64,000 bases of DNA from Roseomonas xinghualingensis (GCF_025791835.1 NZ_JAOXLP010000009.1:1-64000); one strand, 5' to 3'; shown: positions 44,152-52,675, counted from the first letter of the stretch. The notes: generated by a model from the letters alone, not told the origin. A program made the numbers and translations.

Positions 44152-45345
44152 ATGACGAGCCACTATGTCACGGGAATCAATGACCCAGGACCTTGGATCG
44201 CGGAGACTGTGGAGGCGCTGGCACAGCGGCTGGCTGTAACACGCCGTGACATTCATGCTCATCCGGAACTCGCCTTCGAGGAGTTCCGGACTGCGGGAAT
44301 CGTCTCGGCGGAGCTGTCCCGCCTCGGGATTCCCCACCGCACGGGGCTGGGGCGCACGGGCATCGTGGGCATGATCGAAGGCGGCCGGCCCGGGCCGACG
44401 CTGGCAATCCGCGCCGATATGGATGCATTGCCGATCCATGAGGAAACCGGTCTGCCTTTCGCCAGCACGGTCGATGGAAAGATGCATGCCTGCGGGCATG
44501 ACATTCACACCGTGACCTTGCTGGGCGTGGCTGAGGTGCTGCGCGATCTGGCGCCGAGGCTGGCGGGGCGCGTGGCGCTGGTGTTCCAGCCTGCCGAGGA
44601 AACGCTGGAGGGTGCCGCCGCGATGATCGCGGATGGCGCGGCGGAGGGCTTCGACATGGCGCTGGGCTTCCATAACCATCCTGACATGCCGGTTGGGGAA
44701 ACCGGTTTCGCCCGTGGCGGGTGCCTGGCGGCTTCGGATCGCTTCGATCTCGTGCTCCGCGGGAAATCGGGTCATGCGGCGCATCCTGAGGTAGCGATCG
44801 ATCCCATCGTGGCGGCCGCGCATTTCGTGTCCCAGGTGCAGACGGTGGTGAGCCGCGAGGTGGATCCGTTGTGTCCTGCCGTGGTGACGATCGGCGCCTT
44901 CTCGGGTGGAACGACCTACAACATCATCCCTGAGCGCGTGCATCTGAAGGGCACGGTGCGGACGCTGGATCAGGACACGCGCGACATTGCGGAAGCCGCG
45001 ATCCGGCGGCTGGTTTCCGGGCTGGAGACCGGCTTCCGGGTGCAGGCCGCGCTGGACTACCAGCGTAAGGTGCCGCCGCTGGTGAATGACGATGCGGTGC
45101 TGGATCGCATGCTGGCGGCCGTGACGGCGCAGCTTGGCAAGGCGCCCGTGCAGGGCAAGCCGAGCATGGGTTCTGAGGATTTCGCGGAATTCGCGGCGCT
45201 GGTGCCGGCCGCGCATCTGCGGATCGGCTCGGGCACGCCGGGGCGGGCGGATAAGCTGCACAATGCCGGGTACCAGCCGGATGAGGGCTGCATCCCGGTG
45301 GGTGTGCAGGCGCTGTCGCGCGCGGCGCTGGAATTGCTGTCGTGA
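44152..45345 (+). CDS. M20-family amidohydrolase (hippurate hydrolase-like)
   Basis: 397 residues from the ATG at 44152; ATG 44098 and 44119 are in frame. Metal ligands appear in MHACGHDIHT (Cys and His), FQPAEETLEG and GFHNHPDMP, with RADMDALPIHEETG and VTRRDIHAHPELAFEE upstream, and the lid domain with GKSGHAAHPEVAIDP. This is the IAA-amino acid/hippurate hydrolase subfamily, which cleaves N-acyl amino acids. It is divergent from the tctBA permease and overlaps the following reductase gene (GTGA), so it may process a substrate imported by that permease. Confidence 0.9.
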   Translation: MTSHYVTGINDPGPWIAETVEALAQRLAVTRRDIHAHPELAFEEFRTAGIVSAELSRLGIPHRTGLGRTGIVGMIEGGRPGPTLAIRADMDALPIHEETGLPFASTVDGKMHACGHDIHTVTLLGVAEVLRDLAPRLAGRVALVFQPAEETLEGAAAMIADGAAEGFDMALGFHNHPDMPVGETGFARGGCLAASDRFDLVLRGKSGHAAHPEVAIDPIVAAAHFVSQVQTVVSREVDPLCPAVVTIGAFSGGTTYNIIPERVHLKGTVRTLDQDTRDIAEAAIRRLVSGLETGFRVQAALDYQRKVPPLVNDDAVLDRMLAAVTAQLGKAPVQGKPSMGSEDFAEFAALVPAAHLRIGSGTPGRADKLHNAGYQPDEGCIPVGVQALSRAALELLS

Positions 45346-46328
45346 GGATATGCGTCTTCGGTGCGGGGGCGATCGGCGGGCATCTGGCCGGGCGGCTGGC
45401 GCGTGGCGGCGCCGAGGTGAGCGTGATTGCGCGCGGCTCCTACCTGGCGGCGATCCGTGAGAAAGGGCTGACGGTGGAGGCCCCGGACGGCCGGTTCCAT
45501 TCGCGGCCCGGGGCGACTGACGATCCTTCCGAACTCGGGCCGCAGGATGCGGTGGTGGTGACCGTGAAGGGGCAGGGGCTGCCGGGGGTGGCGGAGGCGA
45601 TCGCTCCCCTGCTGGGCCCGCAGACCTCGGTTGCCTTCGTGATGAACGGTATTCCCTGGTGGTATTTCGACCGGCATGGCGGTGCGCTGGATGGCAGGCC
45701 ATTGCCGGCGCTGGACCCGGGCGGGGCGGTGCGCCGCGTCATAGGGGTGGAGCGGACGATCGGCGGGGTGGTCTATTCCGCCTGCACCGTCACCGAGCCG
45801 GGCGTTGTCCATGTGGCGGCGCCGGGGAATCGGGTGATCCTGGGTGAGCCGGACGGGCGGATCAGCGAGCGGGCGCAGGCACTCTCCGCGGCGCTGGAAG
45901 CCGGCGGGATGAAGTCGCCGGTGGTGCCCGACATCCGGCGCGAGGTTTGGCTGAAGCTGGTGGCCAACCTGACCTCCGGGCCGCTCTGCCTGCTGTCCCG
46001 GCAGGGGATGCAGCAGACCCTCGCCGATCCGGCGCTGCGCGAGGCGGCACGGGCCGGGATGGAGGAAGGCCTGGCGATCGCGCGCGGGCTGGGGCTGGCC
46101 GTAGAGATGGATGTGGCGAAGCGGGTCGAGGCTTCGGCCAAGGTGGCCCACAAGCCCTCCATCCTGCAGGACATGGAGGCCGGGAAGCCGCTGGAGATGG
46201 AGGCGATGCTGGTCCAGCCGCTGGCGCTGGCCCGGCTGACCGGGGTGGAGACGCCGGTGCTGGACCTGTTGGTGGCGCTGGCGCGGAAGGCGGCCGAGGC
46301 GACCGGGCAGTACGTTCCGGCGGGCTGA
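45342..46328 (+). CDS. 2-dehydropantoate 2-reductase family protein (PanE/ApbA)
   Basis: 328 residues from a GTG overlapping the M20 stop. The NADP-binding N-terminus is MRICVFGAGAIGGHLAGRLA, followed by VVVTVKGQGLPGV and FVMNGIPWWYF with the substrate Asn. The catalytic Lys is in REVWLKLVANLTSGPLCLLS and the C-terminal domain has KPSILQDMEAGKPLEMEAM. Family members reduce ketopantoate to pantoate for coenzyme A, but paralogues act on other 2-oxo acids. The coupling to an amidohydrolase, without other pan genes, suggests a catabolic paralogue. Confidence 0.85.
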   Translation: MRICVFGAGAIGGHLAGRLARGGAEVSVIARGSYLAAIREKGLTVEAPDGRFHSRPGATDDPSELGPQDAVVVTVKGQGLPGVAEAIAPLLGPQTSVAFVMNGIPWWYFDRHGGALDGRPLPALDPGGAVRRVIGVERTIGGVVYSACTVTEPGVVHVAAPGNRVILGEPDGRISERAQALSAALEAGGMKSPVVPDIRREVWLKLVANLTSGPLCLLSRQGMQQTLADPALREAARAGMEEGLAIARGLGLAVEMDVAKRVEASAKVAHKPSILQDMEAGKPLEMEAMLVQPLALARLTGVETPVLDLLVALARKAAEATGQYVPAG

Positions 46329-46345
46329 AGCGGCTTCGGCCCATG

Positions 46346-46376
46346 AAAAAGGCCGGGCAGGAGGACCTGCCCGGCC
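46346..46376 (-). terminator. Intrinsic terminator of the Pro/Tyr-rich protein gene
   Basis: On the minus strand GGCCGGGCAGG and CCTGCCCGGCC form an 11-bp stem with a 4-base loop, followed by TTTTT. It lies 22 bases after the stop of the small minus-strand gene and also separates it from the convergent reductase gene. Confidence 0.85.
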
Positions 46377-46398
46377 GGAAGGAACGCCCCTGGGCCGC

Positions 46399-46719
46399 TT
46401 ACCAGTAGGGGCGGTAGGCCACGGCCGGCGGGGGTGCGTAATAGGCAACCGGCGGGGGCGGTGCGTAGTAAACCGGCGGGGGTGGCGCATAGGCGACCGG
46501 CGGGGGCGCGTAGGCATAGGCCGGCGGAGCGGAGGCGATGGCCGCGCCGGCCAGGGCGCCAAGGGCCAGGCCGCCGATGATGCCGCCAGCGATGGCGCCA
46601 CTGCTCGGGCCACGATGGTGGTGGTGATGGCGCCAGCGGTCACGGGCCTCGGCGGGGGCGGCCGCCATCAGCGTGACAGCGGCGACGCCACCCAGGATCA
46701 GACCAGGAAACCTGTTCAT
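46399..46719 (-). CDS. Secreted Pro/Tyr-rich protein with His run and glycine zipper
   Basis: 106 residues in clear modules. A signal peptide (FPGLILGGVAAVTLMAAAPAEA) is followed by RDRWRHHHHHRG, then a glycine-zipper helix SGAIAGGIIGGLALGALAGAA, then a tail of repeated APPPVAY and PPPPVYY units ending in YRPYW. The zipper suggests membrane insertion or self-assembly; the His cluster could bind metal. The tail is one repeated motif with Tyr spaced every 6-9 residues. I do not recognise a function; similar short proteins are common in alphaproteobacteria. Confidence 0.75.
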   Translation of the reverse strand: MNRFPGLILGGVAAVTLMAAAPAEARDRWRHHHHHRGPSSGAIAGGIIGGLALGALAGAAIASAPPAYAYAPPPVAYAPPPPVYYAPPPPVAYYAPPPAVAYRPYW

Positions 46720-46821
46720 CGACTTGGCCCTCCCAGGGCAGTTGATACGGGGAATATGACCTCGGACTGGTGCCGGATTATGGCAGGCATCGTGGCAAGT
46801 GGTGTCGGATTGTGACGCTCC

Positions 46822-47757
46822 TCAGTTTGTGAGCGGCAGGGCGGTCTGGCCGAGGACCCAGCCTTCCCACCGGTGAATCCAGGGATCGTCCGGGATGAAG
46901 TCGGGGCGGGCGCCATCAAGCACGGAAATCACGCAGAGCAGGCCGAGAAGGCTGTCGAAGCGGTCCTCGCCGGCGGCATCGGTGCCGAAGCCGGTGCCGA
47001 TGGCCGCATCCAGGGCGAGGGAGGGCTGGATGCTCAGCCGGTCCATCGCGGAGCGAATCGAGGGGGCGGCACCGCGGCGGGCCGCCTGGGCACGCTTGCT
47101 GCCGGGGAGGCGTATGCCGAGCTGGCGCATGGCCTCGGCGGGATAGGTTTCGGCCAGGGTGGCGGTGCCGGGAGAGAGCAGGGCGTGAAGCTCGCCTTCG
47201 AAGGGCCAGAGGCGGAGTGGGGCACCCGCCGCGAGGGATGGGGCAAGCCAGTCGCGCCAGGCGGCGATGGCGGCCTTGCCGGTCTGGTTGGCACCGAGGG
47301 TCCAGAAGAGCGGGGCACCGGCGGGGCGCTCGGCGGTGGCACGGTCGCAGAGGCGGGAGAGATGTTGGGGGCCAGTGAGGCCCAGGGCGGCGGCATGGGC
47401 GGCGCGGGTCATGCCGCGGATGCCGCGCGCCGGGTAGAAGGGGCGGTCGGGCGAGACGGTTTCCAGGGTTTCGCTGACCTGGAGGAAAGCCGGGTTTTCC
47501 GGCAGGGCGCGGAGGAAGCCGGGAAAATCCGGCTCCGCGCGGGTGGCCGCCCAGGCGCGGGGAAGGCCCAGCGGCAGGTCCAGGCCGAGGGCCAGCGGCG
47601 GGCCTTCGGCAAGGAGGGCGGATGTCAGGACGGCGGGATCGCCGACGGGGACAGGGGCCTCGGCCGTCCAGGCGCTGCCGGCCTTCCGCGCGATGCTGGC
47701 CCAGCGCTTCGCGGGATGCGCGGACCAGTCGGCATGGGCGGCGGTGAGGGGGCTCAG
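46822..47757 (-). CDS. Probable DUF429-like protein with non-ATG start
   Basis: About 311 residues if read from a CTG at 47757 that overlaps the upstream stop as CTGA. The N-terminus HADWSAHPAKRW and the following LALGLDLPLGLPRAWA, FLRALPENPAFL, WPFEGELHALL and YPAEAMRQLGI resemble DUF429 proteins, which have an RNase H-like fold with acidic residues (the early HADW, LGLDLP and LALDAAIG here). The predicted nuclease activity is not shown for this subfamily. No ATG, GTG or TTG lies in frame near the conserved N-terminus. I am moderately sure of the family and less sure of the start. Confidence 0.55.
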   Translation of the reverse strand: MSPLTAAHADWSAHPAKRWASIARKAGSAWTAEAPVPVGDPAVLTSALLAEGPPLALGLDLPLGLPRAWAATRAEPDFPGFLRALPENPAFLQVSETLETVSPDRPFYPARGIRGMTRAAHAAALGLTGPQHLSRLCDRATAERPAGAPLFWTLGANQTGKAAIAAWRDWLAPSLAAGAPLRLWPFEGELHALLSPGTATLAETYPAEAMRQLGIRLPGSKRAQAARRGAAPSIRSAMDRLSIQPSLALDAAIGTGFGTDAAGEDRFDSLLGLLCVISVLDGARPDFIPDDPWIHRWEGWVLGQTALPLTN

Positions 47758-48005
47758 CGCTTGAGGGGCTGCTGGGCACGCTCCAGCAGGCGCTGGAAGA
47801 ATCCGGGCTTCTTGGCGGGGGCGACCTCCACGGCGCGGCGGGCGGCGTCCTGCGTCATGGCGCGGCGCTCTTCCTCGCGCTCCTTCTCCTTGGCGGCGAG
47901 CCACTTTTCCAGGCTCAGGCCGGCCTTGGCGGCGCGGCGGGCTTCGTAGGCACGCTGGGCCTCGGTCATGCGGGGGGCCTCGTCGCGCGGCTTCTGAGCG
48001 GCCAT
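47754..48005 (-). CDS. Small charged helical protein
   Basis: 83 residues: MAAQKPRDEAPRMTEAQRAYEARRAAKAG, shown here only in part, followed by LSLEKWLAAKEKEREEERRAM and a C-terminal amphipathic segment PGFFQRLLERAQQPLKR. It is nearly all charged residues and alanine, so probably helical and possibly nucleic acid- or membrane-associated at the C-terminus. I do not recognise it as a named family. It is translationally coupled to the downstream DUF429-like gene. Confidence 0.55.
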   Translation of the reverse strand: MAAQKPRDEAPRMTEAQRAYEARRAAKAGLSLEKWLAAKEKEREEERRAMTQDAARRAVEVAPAKKPGFFQRLLERAQQPLKR

Positions 48006-48152
48006 GGCAGTGCTTCCGGAGTGTGTTGGGGTGTTCGGTCTTGCGACGCGGGCGGCGATGGAATGGCGCGGCGCGGCCGTGGCATCAAGCCCCCTTCGCG
48101 CGGCATGCGGCGCATGGCACGGGAGCGCGGCGAGAGACGCCGGGAGGGTGGC

Positions 48153-48485
48153 ATGGAAGCACGGGTGAAGGCGGGGCTCTGGGTCTCGATGGCGCTGCGG
48201 ATGGGGGATGCCGCCGGGCGGCCCGGGGTGGTGCTGCGCAAGGGCGATCCGGACAGCGGTGGCGTGCTCTGTGTGCTGCGCGGGAGGGAGGGGCTGGTGG
48301 CGCTTTCCCAGGCGCGGGATGCGATGGGGCGGCCAGCCTGGGTGCGGGGTACCGGAGCGGAGCCGGTCGATGACGCGGCGGCGGACGCCTATGTGGCGCG
48401 GCAGGTGAAGCGCGATCCCGACCTTTGGGTCCTGGAGTTCGAAGTGCCGGACCTGGTGCCGCCCTTCGAGGCGACGATTCTCTGA
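48153..48485 (+). CDS. DUF1491 family protein
   Basis: 110 residues from the ATG at 48153, with GGGAGGG about 6 bases upstream. The family pattern is KAGLWVSMALRMGDAAGRPG at the start, then VVLRKGDPDSGGVLCVLRGR, YVARQVKRDPDLWVLEFEVP and an acidic end. The fold is a short alpha/beta domain of unknown function found in alphaproteobacteria. A longer upstream reading is Arg-rich and not conserved. It is divergent from the small charged protein gene. Confidence 0.85.
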   Translation: MEARVKAGLWVSMALRMGDAAGRPGVVLRKGDPDSGGVLCVLRGREGLVALSQARDAMGRPAWVRGTGAEPVDDAAADAYVARQVKRDPDLWVLEFEVPDLVPPFEATIL

Positions 48486-48566
48486 GGCGGACGCGGCGTT
48501 GTTGTGACCTGCCGCGAGGATAGCCCCGCAAGGATAGCCCCAGAAGTACAGCCTCCAGGGCGGGGC

Positions 48567-49133
48567 TCAGCCCCCGCTTGCTGGGGCAGGCCGTGGCGTG
48601 CGGCTCAGCATCCGGGGGAGGACGTTGTCCCGCCAGAGATGGCGGTGCACCAGGATCATGGCGACATGGCCTGCGATCAGCGCCAGGAGAATCCAGCCAA
48701 GCAGGCCATGGGCGGCATTGCCGGGGGCCATGAGTTCAGGAATGCGCTCGCCGCCCGGCATGAGCGGGATGCCCCAGGGGGCGAAGGGACGGCCCGAGCC
48801 GTATTGGCGCAGAAGGGCGAGGGCCGGGACGGCGAACATCAGCGCGTAGATCGCCAGATGGCCGGTCCACGCGGCAAGGCCGCGGAGGCCGGCACCATGG
48901 GGTGGGCGCTGGCGCGCATTGACCAGGCCCCAGGCGCCACGCAGCAGGATGAGCAGCATGAGGAGCGTGCCGACCGGCCCGTGGGTGCCGACCATGAAGG
49001 AGACGAGGGCATTGCGCCCGAGGGCGAGCTTGAGGCCCATGCCGGCGAACTGCCAGGTGAAGAGGGCGGCCATGGACCAATGGAGGGCACGGCTGATCGC
49101 GCCGTAGCGCTGCGCTGTGTCGCGCCATTGCAT
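48567..49133 (-). CDS. Cytochrome b561-type diheme membrane protein
   Basis: 188 residues from the ATG at 49133. Four membrane helices carry the histidines expected for two b-type haems: SRALHWSMAALFTW, FMVGTHGPVGTLLMLL, AWTGHLAIYALMFAVP and AAHGLLGWILLALIAGHVAMILVHRHLW. It resembles bacterial CybB and passes electrons between the quinone pool and a periplasmic acceptor; some members act as superoxide:quinone oxidoreductases. It is downstream of the MotB-like gene, 79 bases away, on the same strand. Confidence 0.87.
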   Translation of the reverse strand: MQWRDTAQRYGAISRALHWSMAALFTWQFAGMGLKLALGRNALVSFMVGTHGPVGTLLMLLILLRGAWGLVNARQRPPHGAGLRGLAAWTGHLAIYALMFAVPALALLRQYGSGRPFAPWGIPLMPGGERIPELMAPGNAAHGLLGWILLALIAGHVAMILVHRHLWRDNVLPRMLSRTPRPAPASGG

Positions 49134-49212
49134 GGAATTCATGAAGATCAGGTTAGACACCCGTGGCGCCTGTGTGGAAGCGCGCAGGCCGCAACTCTGC
49201 CTCGAAACATGA

Positions 49213-50796
49213 TCAGCGGTCGGTCAGGCGCAGCTCGATCCGGCGGTTGCGGGCGCGGGCCTGGGGCGTGTCGGCCGTGTCCAGCGGCTGGAACTCGCCG
49301 AAGGCGGTAGCGGCGACGCGGTTCGCGGGCAGGCCGTTCTGGATCATCAGCTGCGCCACCGCGATCGCGCGGGCGGCGGAAAGCTCCCAGTTCGTGGGGT
49401 AGCGGCTGCCGGGGCGGATGGGCGAGTTGTCGGCATGGCCATCCACCCGGAGGACCCAGTTGGTGCCTTCCGGGATGCGCTGGGCGATGTCGAGCAGGAG
49501 GTGGGTGACATTGGCGATCTGCTCGCGCCCGGCCTCGGAAAGCTCGGCGCTGCCGATGGGGAAGAGGACCTCGGACTGGAAGACGAAGCGGTCCCCGGCG
49601 ATGCGGATCTCGGGCCGGTCGCCGAGGACGTCGCGCAGGCGGCCGAAGAAGTCGGAGCGGTAGCGCTGCAACTCCTCCACGCGGGCGGCGAGGGCGGCGT
49701 TCAGGCGCTGGCCGAGCTGGGCGATCTGGGTGCTCTTCTCGCGATCCTGGGCCTCCTGCGCCTCCAGGGCGGCGTTGAGGCGGCGGAGTTCGGCGCGCAG
49801 GGTGTCGAGCTGCTGGGTAAGGAGCGCGGCCTGGGCGCGGGCACTTTCGGCCAGGCGGCCATATTCGCCGGCCTGGGTCTCTGCGGCCTGGCGAGCCTCG
49901 GCCTCACCACGGCTCGCCCGGGTGGCCTCGGCCAGGGCGGTTTCGGCGGTGGCGGTGGCGGCCTCCGCGGCGCGGCGGCGGCGCTCCTCCTCATCGGCGC
50001 GGGCCAGGACGGCGCGGGCCTGCTGTTCGGTCTGGTCGCGCAGGGCGGTGAGGGCGCGGATCTGCTCGTTCAGCCGCGCGATCTCGGAGAGGCGGGTTTC
50101 GATGGTGGCGCGGTCGGCCACGACCTGGCGATCGAGCCGGCTGGCTTCCTCGCGCAGGGTTTCCAGCTCGTGCCGGACGGCATCGAGCGCGGCGCGGGTC
50201 TCGCTGAGGCTGCGCTCGGCGCCTTGGCGGGCGGCCTGCTCGGAGGCCAGGGCGCGGCGGGTCTCGGTGAGGCCCTGCACGGTGCGGGCGGTATCCGTGC
50301 CGGCGGCGGCGGCGTTGCTGAGGGCTTCGGAGAGGCGGGCTTCGAGGCTGGTGATGCGCTCGGCATTGCCGCGGCTGGCGAGTTCGGCATCGACCAGCCG
50401 GGCGGCGAGGCGGTTGCGTTCCAGGCTCATGGCATCGCGCGCGGCGGCGGCGCGGGCGGCCTGTTCCTGCAGGGTGGAGAGGTCGCGGCGGGCGGCATCG
50501 CGGTCGGCGGCTGCGGTGCGGGCTTCCTCCTGGGCGCGGCCAAGGCCGGAGCGGAGTTCCTCCGCGCTGCCGCGCTCCAGGGAGAGAAGCTCCGAGAGTT
50601 CGGCGACCTGGCGGTTCAGCCGGTCCAGCGCGCGGTCGCGCGAGGAGAGGGCGACGGAAAGGAAGCCCTGGGCCAGCACGAAGACCAGCAGGACGAAGAT
50701 GATGATGATGAGAAGGGTGGCGAGGGCGTCCACATAGCCGGGCCAGGCATTCAGGCCCTCACGCTGGCCGTTGCGGCGGGAGTTGCCTAGCGCCAT
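49213..50796 (-). CDS. MotB-like protein with long coiled coil and OmpA peptidoglycan-binding domain
   Basis: 527 residues. The single N-terminal helix (about 20-45) carries D23 in GYVDALATLLIIIIFVLLVF, the position of the ion-binding aspartate of MotB. Residues about 48-385 are an uninterrupted Ala/Arg/Glu/Leu coiled coil. The C-terminus is an OmpA-like domain: FPIGSAELSEAGREQIANV, VDGHADNSPI and LSAARAIAVAQLMIQNGL, with the peptidoglycan-binding Asp and Arg. This is much longer than flagellar MotB (about 300). It lies 37 bases after the MotA-like gene, so the two probably form an ion-driven complex across the periplasm. Confidence 0.85.
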   Translation of the reverse strand: MALGNSRRNGQREGLNAWPGYVDALATLLIIIIFVLLVFVLAQGFLSVALSSRDRALDRLNRQVAELSELLSLERGSAEELRSGLGRAQEEARTAAADRDAARRDLSTLQEQAARAAAARDAMSLERNRLAARLVDAELASRGNAERITSLEARLSEALSNAAAAGTDTARTVQGLTETRRALASEQAARQGAERSLSETRAALDAVRHELETLREEASRLDRQVVADRATIETRLSEIARLNEQIRALTALRDQTEQQARAVLARADEEERRRRAAEAATATAETALAEATRASRGEAEARQAAETQAGEYGRLAESARAQAALLTQQLDTLRAELRRLNAALEAQEAQDREKSTQIAQLGQRLNAALAARVEELQRYRSDFFGRLRDVLGDRPEIRIAGDRFVFQSEVLFPIGSAELSEAGREQIANVTHLLLDIAQRIPEGTNWVLRVDGHADNSPIRPGSRYPTNWELSAARAIAVAQLMIQNGLPANRVAATAFGEFQPLDTADTPQARARNRRIELRLTDR

Positions 50797-50833
50797 GGCA
50801 CGCTCCGCTCAGGCCGCCGGGCGGGGCACGCGC

Positions 50834-51982
50834 TCATTGACCCTGCGGGGCCTCGGCCAGGGCGGCGATGGTGCGGGCCAGGACCTTGATCTCGGAACGG
50901 ATGTCCTGGGTGGACTGGGCGCGGCCCTGGACGGATTCCTCCAGCAGCCGGGCAAGGTAGAGTTCCAGGTTGCGCAGATGGGCGCGGGAGGCTGCGTCGT
51001 GCTCCCCGGCATCGGCGAGGCGCTGCAGGATGGGGACAAGGCCGGATTGCTGCTCGGCCATGCGCTGCATCAGCACCTGGTTGGCGCGCATCTGGTCCGT
51101 GAGGACGGCGAGGCGGTCCGTGAGGGTTTCCAGGGCGCGGCCGGAGTTGGCGCTGCGCTCCTCGCCGCGGGCGAGGATGCGCTGCAGCCCTTCCAGATTC
51201 TCGGCGGTCTGTTCCAGCAGGGCCTGCACATAGGCGGGGACGGAGCCGCCGCCTTCGGGATCGTTGCCCAGCACGCCGGAGGAGAGGCGGGTGACGCCGG
51301 CGAGCCATTCCTCCAGCTCATTGTAGAAGCGGGTCTGGGCCTGCCCGGCGGTGAGGTCGAGGAAGCCCAGCACCAGGGCGCAGGCGAGGCCGAGCATGGA
51401 GGAGGAGAAGGCGACGCCCATGCCCTGGAGCGGCTGGGCGAGGCCGCTCTTGAGCTGGTTGAACAGCGTGGTCACGTCGCCGGAGCCGACTGACATGTTC
51501 TGGATGACCTCGGAAACCGAGCCGATGGTCAGGATGAGGCCCCAGAAGGTGCCGAGCAGGCCGAGGAAGATCAGCAGCCCGGTCATGTAGCGGGAAAGCT
51601 CCCGCTGCTCGTCCAGGCGGGAGGCGATGCCGTCCAGCACGCTGCGCATGGCGCCGGTGGAGAGGGAGAGGCGGTCGTTGCGGCGGGAGGCGAGCATCGA
51701 GGCCATGGGGGCCAGGAGGCGCGGCGCGGGCCGTGGGGCGGCGGGGGTGCGGCCCTCACGCGGGGCGCGGAAGGCTTCCAGCCACTCGACCTCCTGCCGG
51801 AGCAGGATGACCTGCCGGATGGTCCAGCCGATGCCGAGGAGGAGGATGGCCAGGATCAGCGCGTTCAGCACCGGGTTCACGGCGAAGGCGTGGCGCAGCT
51901 CCCCGAAAAGCAAGGCGCCCACCAGCGCCACGCAGACGAGGAAGAGCACCATCCGGAGCAGGTAGCGGGTGGGGTTGGTCAT
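50834..51982 (-). CDS. MotA/TolQ/ExbB-like proton channel protein
   Basis: 382 residues. Two hydrophobic helices at about 9-30 and 38-58, a cytoplasmic loop, then the core pair GLLIFLGLLGTFWGLILTIG and GMGVAFSSSMLGLACALVLG. After the last helix comes a cytoplasmic helical tail of about 165 residues (LLEQTAENLEGLQRILARGE, LTDRLAVLTDQMRANQVLM). The GTFWGL and AFSSSMLG motifs are those of the MotA/ExbB stator family. The long tail recalls ZorA-type proteins, but no other defence genes are present. It forms a likely stator with the MotB-like protein. Confidence 0.85.
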   Translation of the reverse strand: MTNPTRYLLRMVLFLVCVALVGALLFGELRHAFAVNPVLNALILAILLLGIGWTIRQVILLRQEVEWLEAFRAPREGRTPAAPRPAPRLLAPMASMLASRRNDRLSLSTGAMRSVLDGIASRLDEQRELSRYMTGLLIFLGLLGTFWGLILTIGSVSEVIQNMSVGSGDVTTLFNQLKSGLAQPLQGMGVAFSSSMLGLACALVLGFLDLTAGQAQTRFYNELEEWLAGVTRLSSGVLGNDPEGGGSVPAYVQALLEQTAENLEGLQRILARGEERSANSGRALETLTDRLAVLTDQMRANQVLMQRMAEQQSGLVPILQRLADAGEHDAASRAHLRNLELYLARLLEESVQGRAQSTQDIRSEIKVLARTIAALAEAPQGQ

Positions 51983-51988
51983 GGCGGC

Positions 51989-52615
51989 CTATCCGCCTCT
52001 CGGCGAGGGGGAGGAGGGCGTGGCGGCCTCGCCCCGTGGGCGGGAGGCGGGCGGCGCGATGATGTCGATGGCGTCCAGCGCCTCGTCGGTGCGGCCCATC
52101 GGGCGGATGTCGATGCGGGTACGGGGCAGGCCGCCGCGCGCGAGCGAATCCTTGATGGAGATGGCGCGGGCAAGGCTGGTGCGGCGGGCGGTGGGGGGAT
52201 CATCCGCGGGGCCGGATGCCTGGGCGATGATGGTCACGCGGCCGCTGCTTTGCTCAGCGAGGTAGCGGCCGATGGTTTCGATGGCGAGGCGGGAGGGAGA
52301 GTCAGGCTCGCCCTGGGCGGCTGTGCCGGTGAGGCGCCAGCCTCCGATGGGCAGCCGGGCGAAGCCGGACGGCAGGGTGAGGTCGGCGATATCCGCCGGC
52401 AGGGCAGGGCGCGGGGCCGTGGCGAGGTTGGCGGCGCCGGGCGGGGCCACGGCGGGGTCCGAGGGTGCGGCGGGGCCGGCGTCCTCCGCGGAATCGGCGG
52501 CGGGTTCGGACGTAGCGCCCGGTGCGGGGGGCTGCTGCTGGGCCGCCACTGGGAGGGCGGCGAGCAGGAGCGCCAGGGCCGTGGCGACGGCGCGGCGGGC
52601 GTGGGGGACGGTCAC
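51989..52615 (-). CDS. Periplasmic OmpA-like protein of the MotA/MotB-like operon
   Basis: 208 residues. A signal peptide (ATALALLLAALPVAAQQ) is followed by a Pro/Ala-rich linker and a C-terminal domain with LAIETIGRYLAEQSSGRVTI, AQASGPADDPPTARRTSLAR and GLPRTRIDIRPMG. The pattern resembles an OmpA-like peptidoglycan-binding fold: a GRVTI strand, the Asp and Arg of DDPPTARR, and a final beta strand. Similarity is weak. It ends 6 bases before the MotA-like gene and is probably part of the same machine. Its exact role is unknown. Confidence 0.6.
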   Translation of the reverse strand: MTVPHARRAVATALALLLAALPVAAQQQPPAPGATSEPAADSAEDAGPAAPSDPAVAPPGAANLATAPRPALPADIADLTLPSGFARLPIGGWRLTGTAAQGEPDSPSRLAIETIGRYLAEQSSGRVTIIAQASGPADDPPTARRTSLARAISIKDSLARGGLPRTRIDIRPMGRTDEALDAIDIIAPPASRPRGEAATPSSPSPRGG

Positions 52616-52675
52616 GCGACGGAAGCTAGCCCAGGACGGGGTGGTATTGAAGCGCCGGGCACTGTGCGGGCTGCC

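Noticed and set aside
49213..51982. Zorya anti-phage system
   Set aside because: The MotA/MotB-like pair fits ZorA/ZorB in outline, but no ZorC, ZorD or ZorE gene is nearby; neighbours are cytochrome b561 and CFA synthase.
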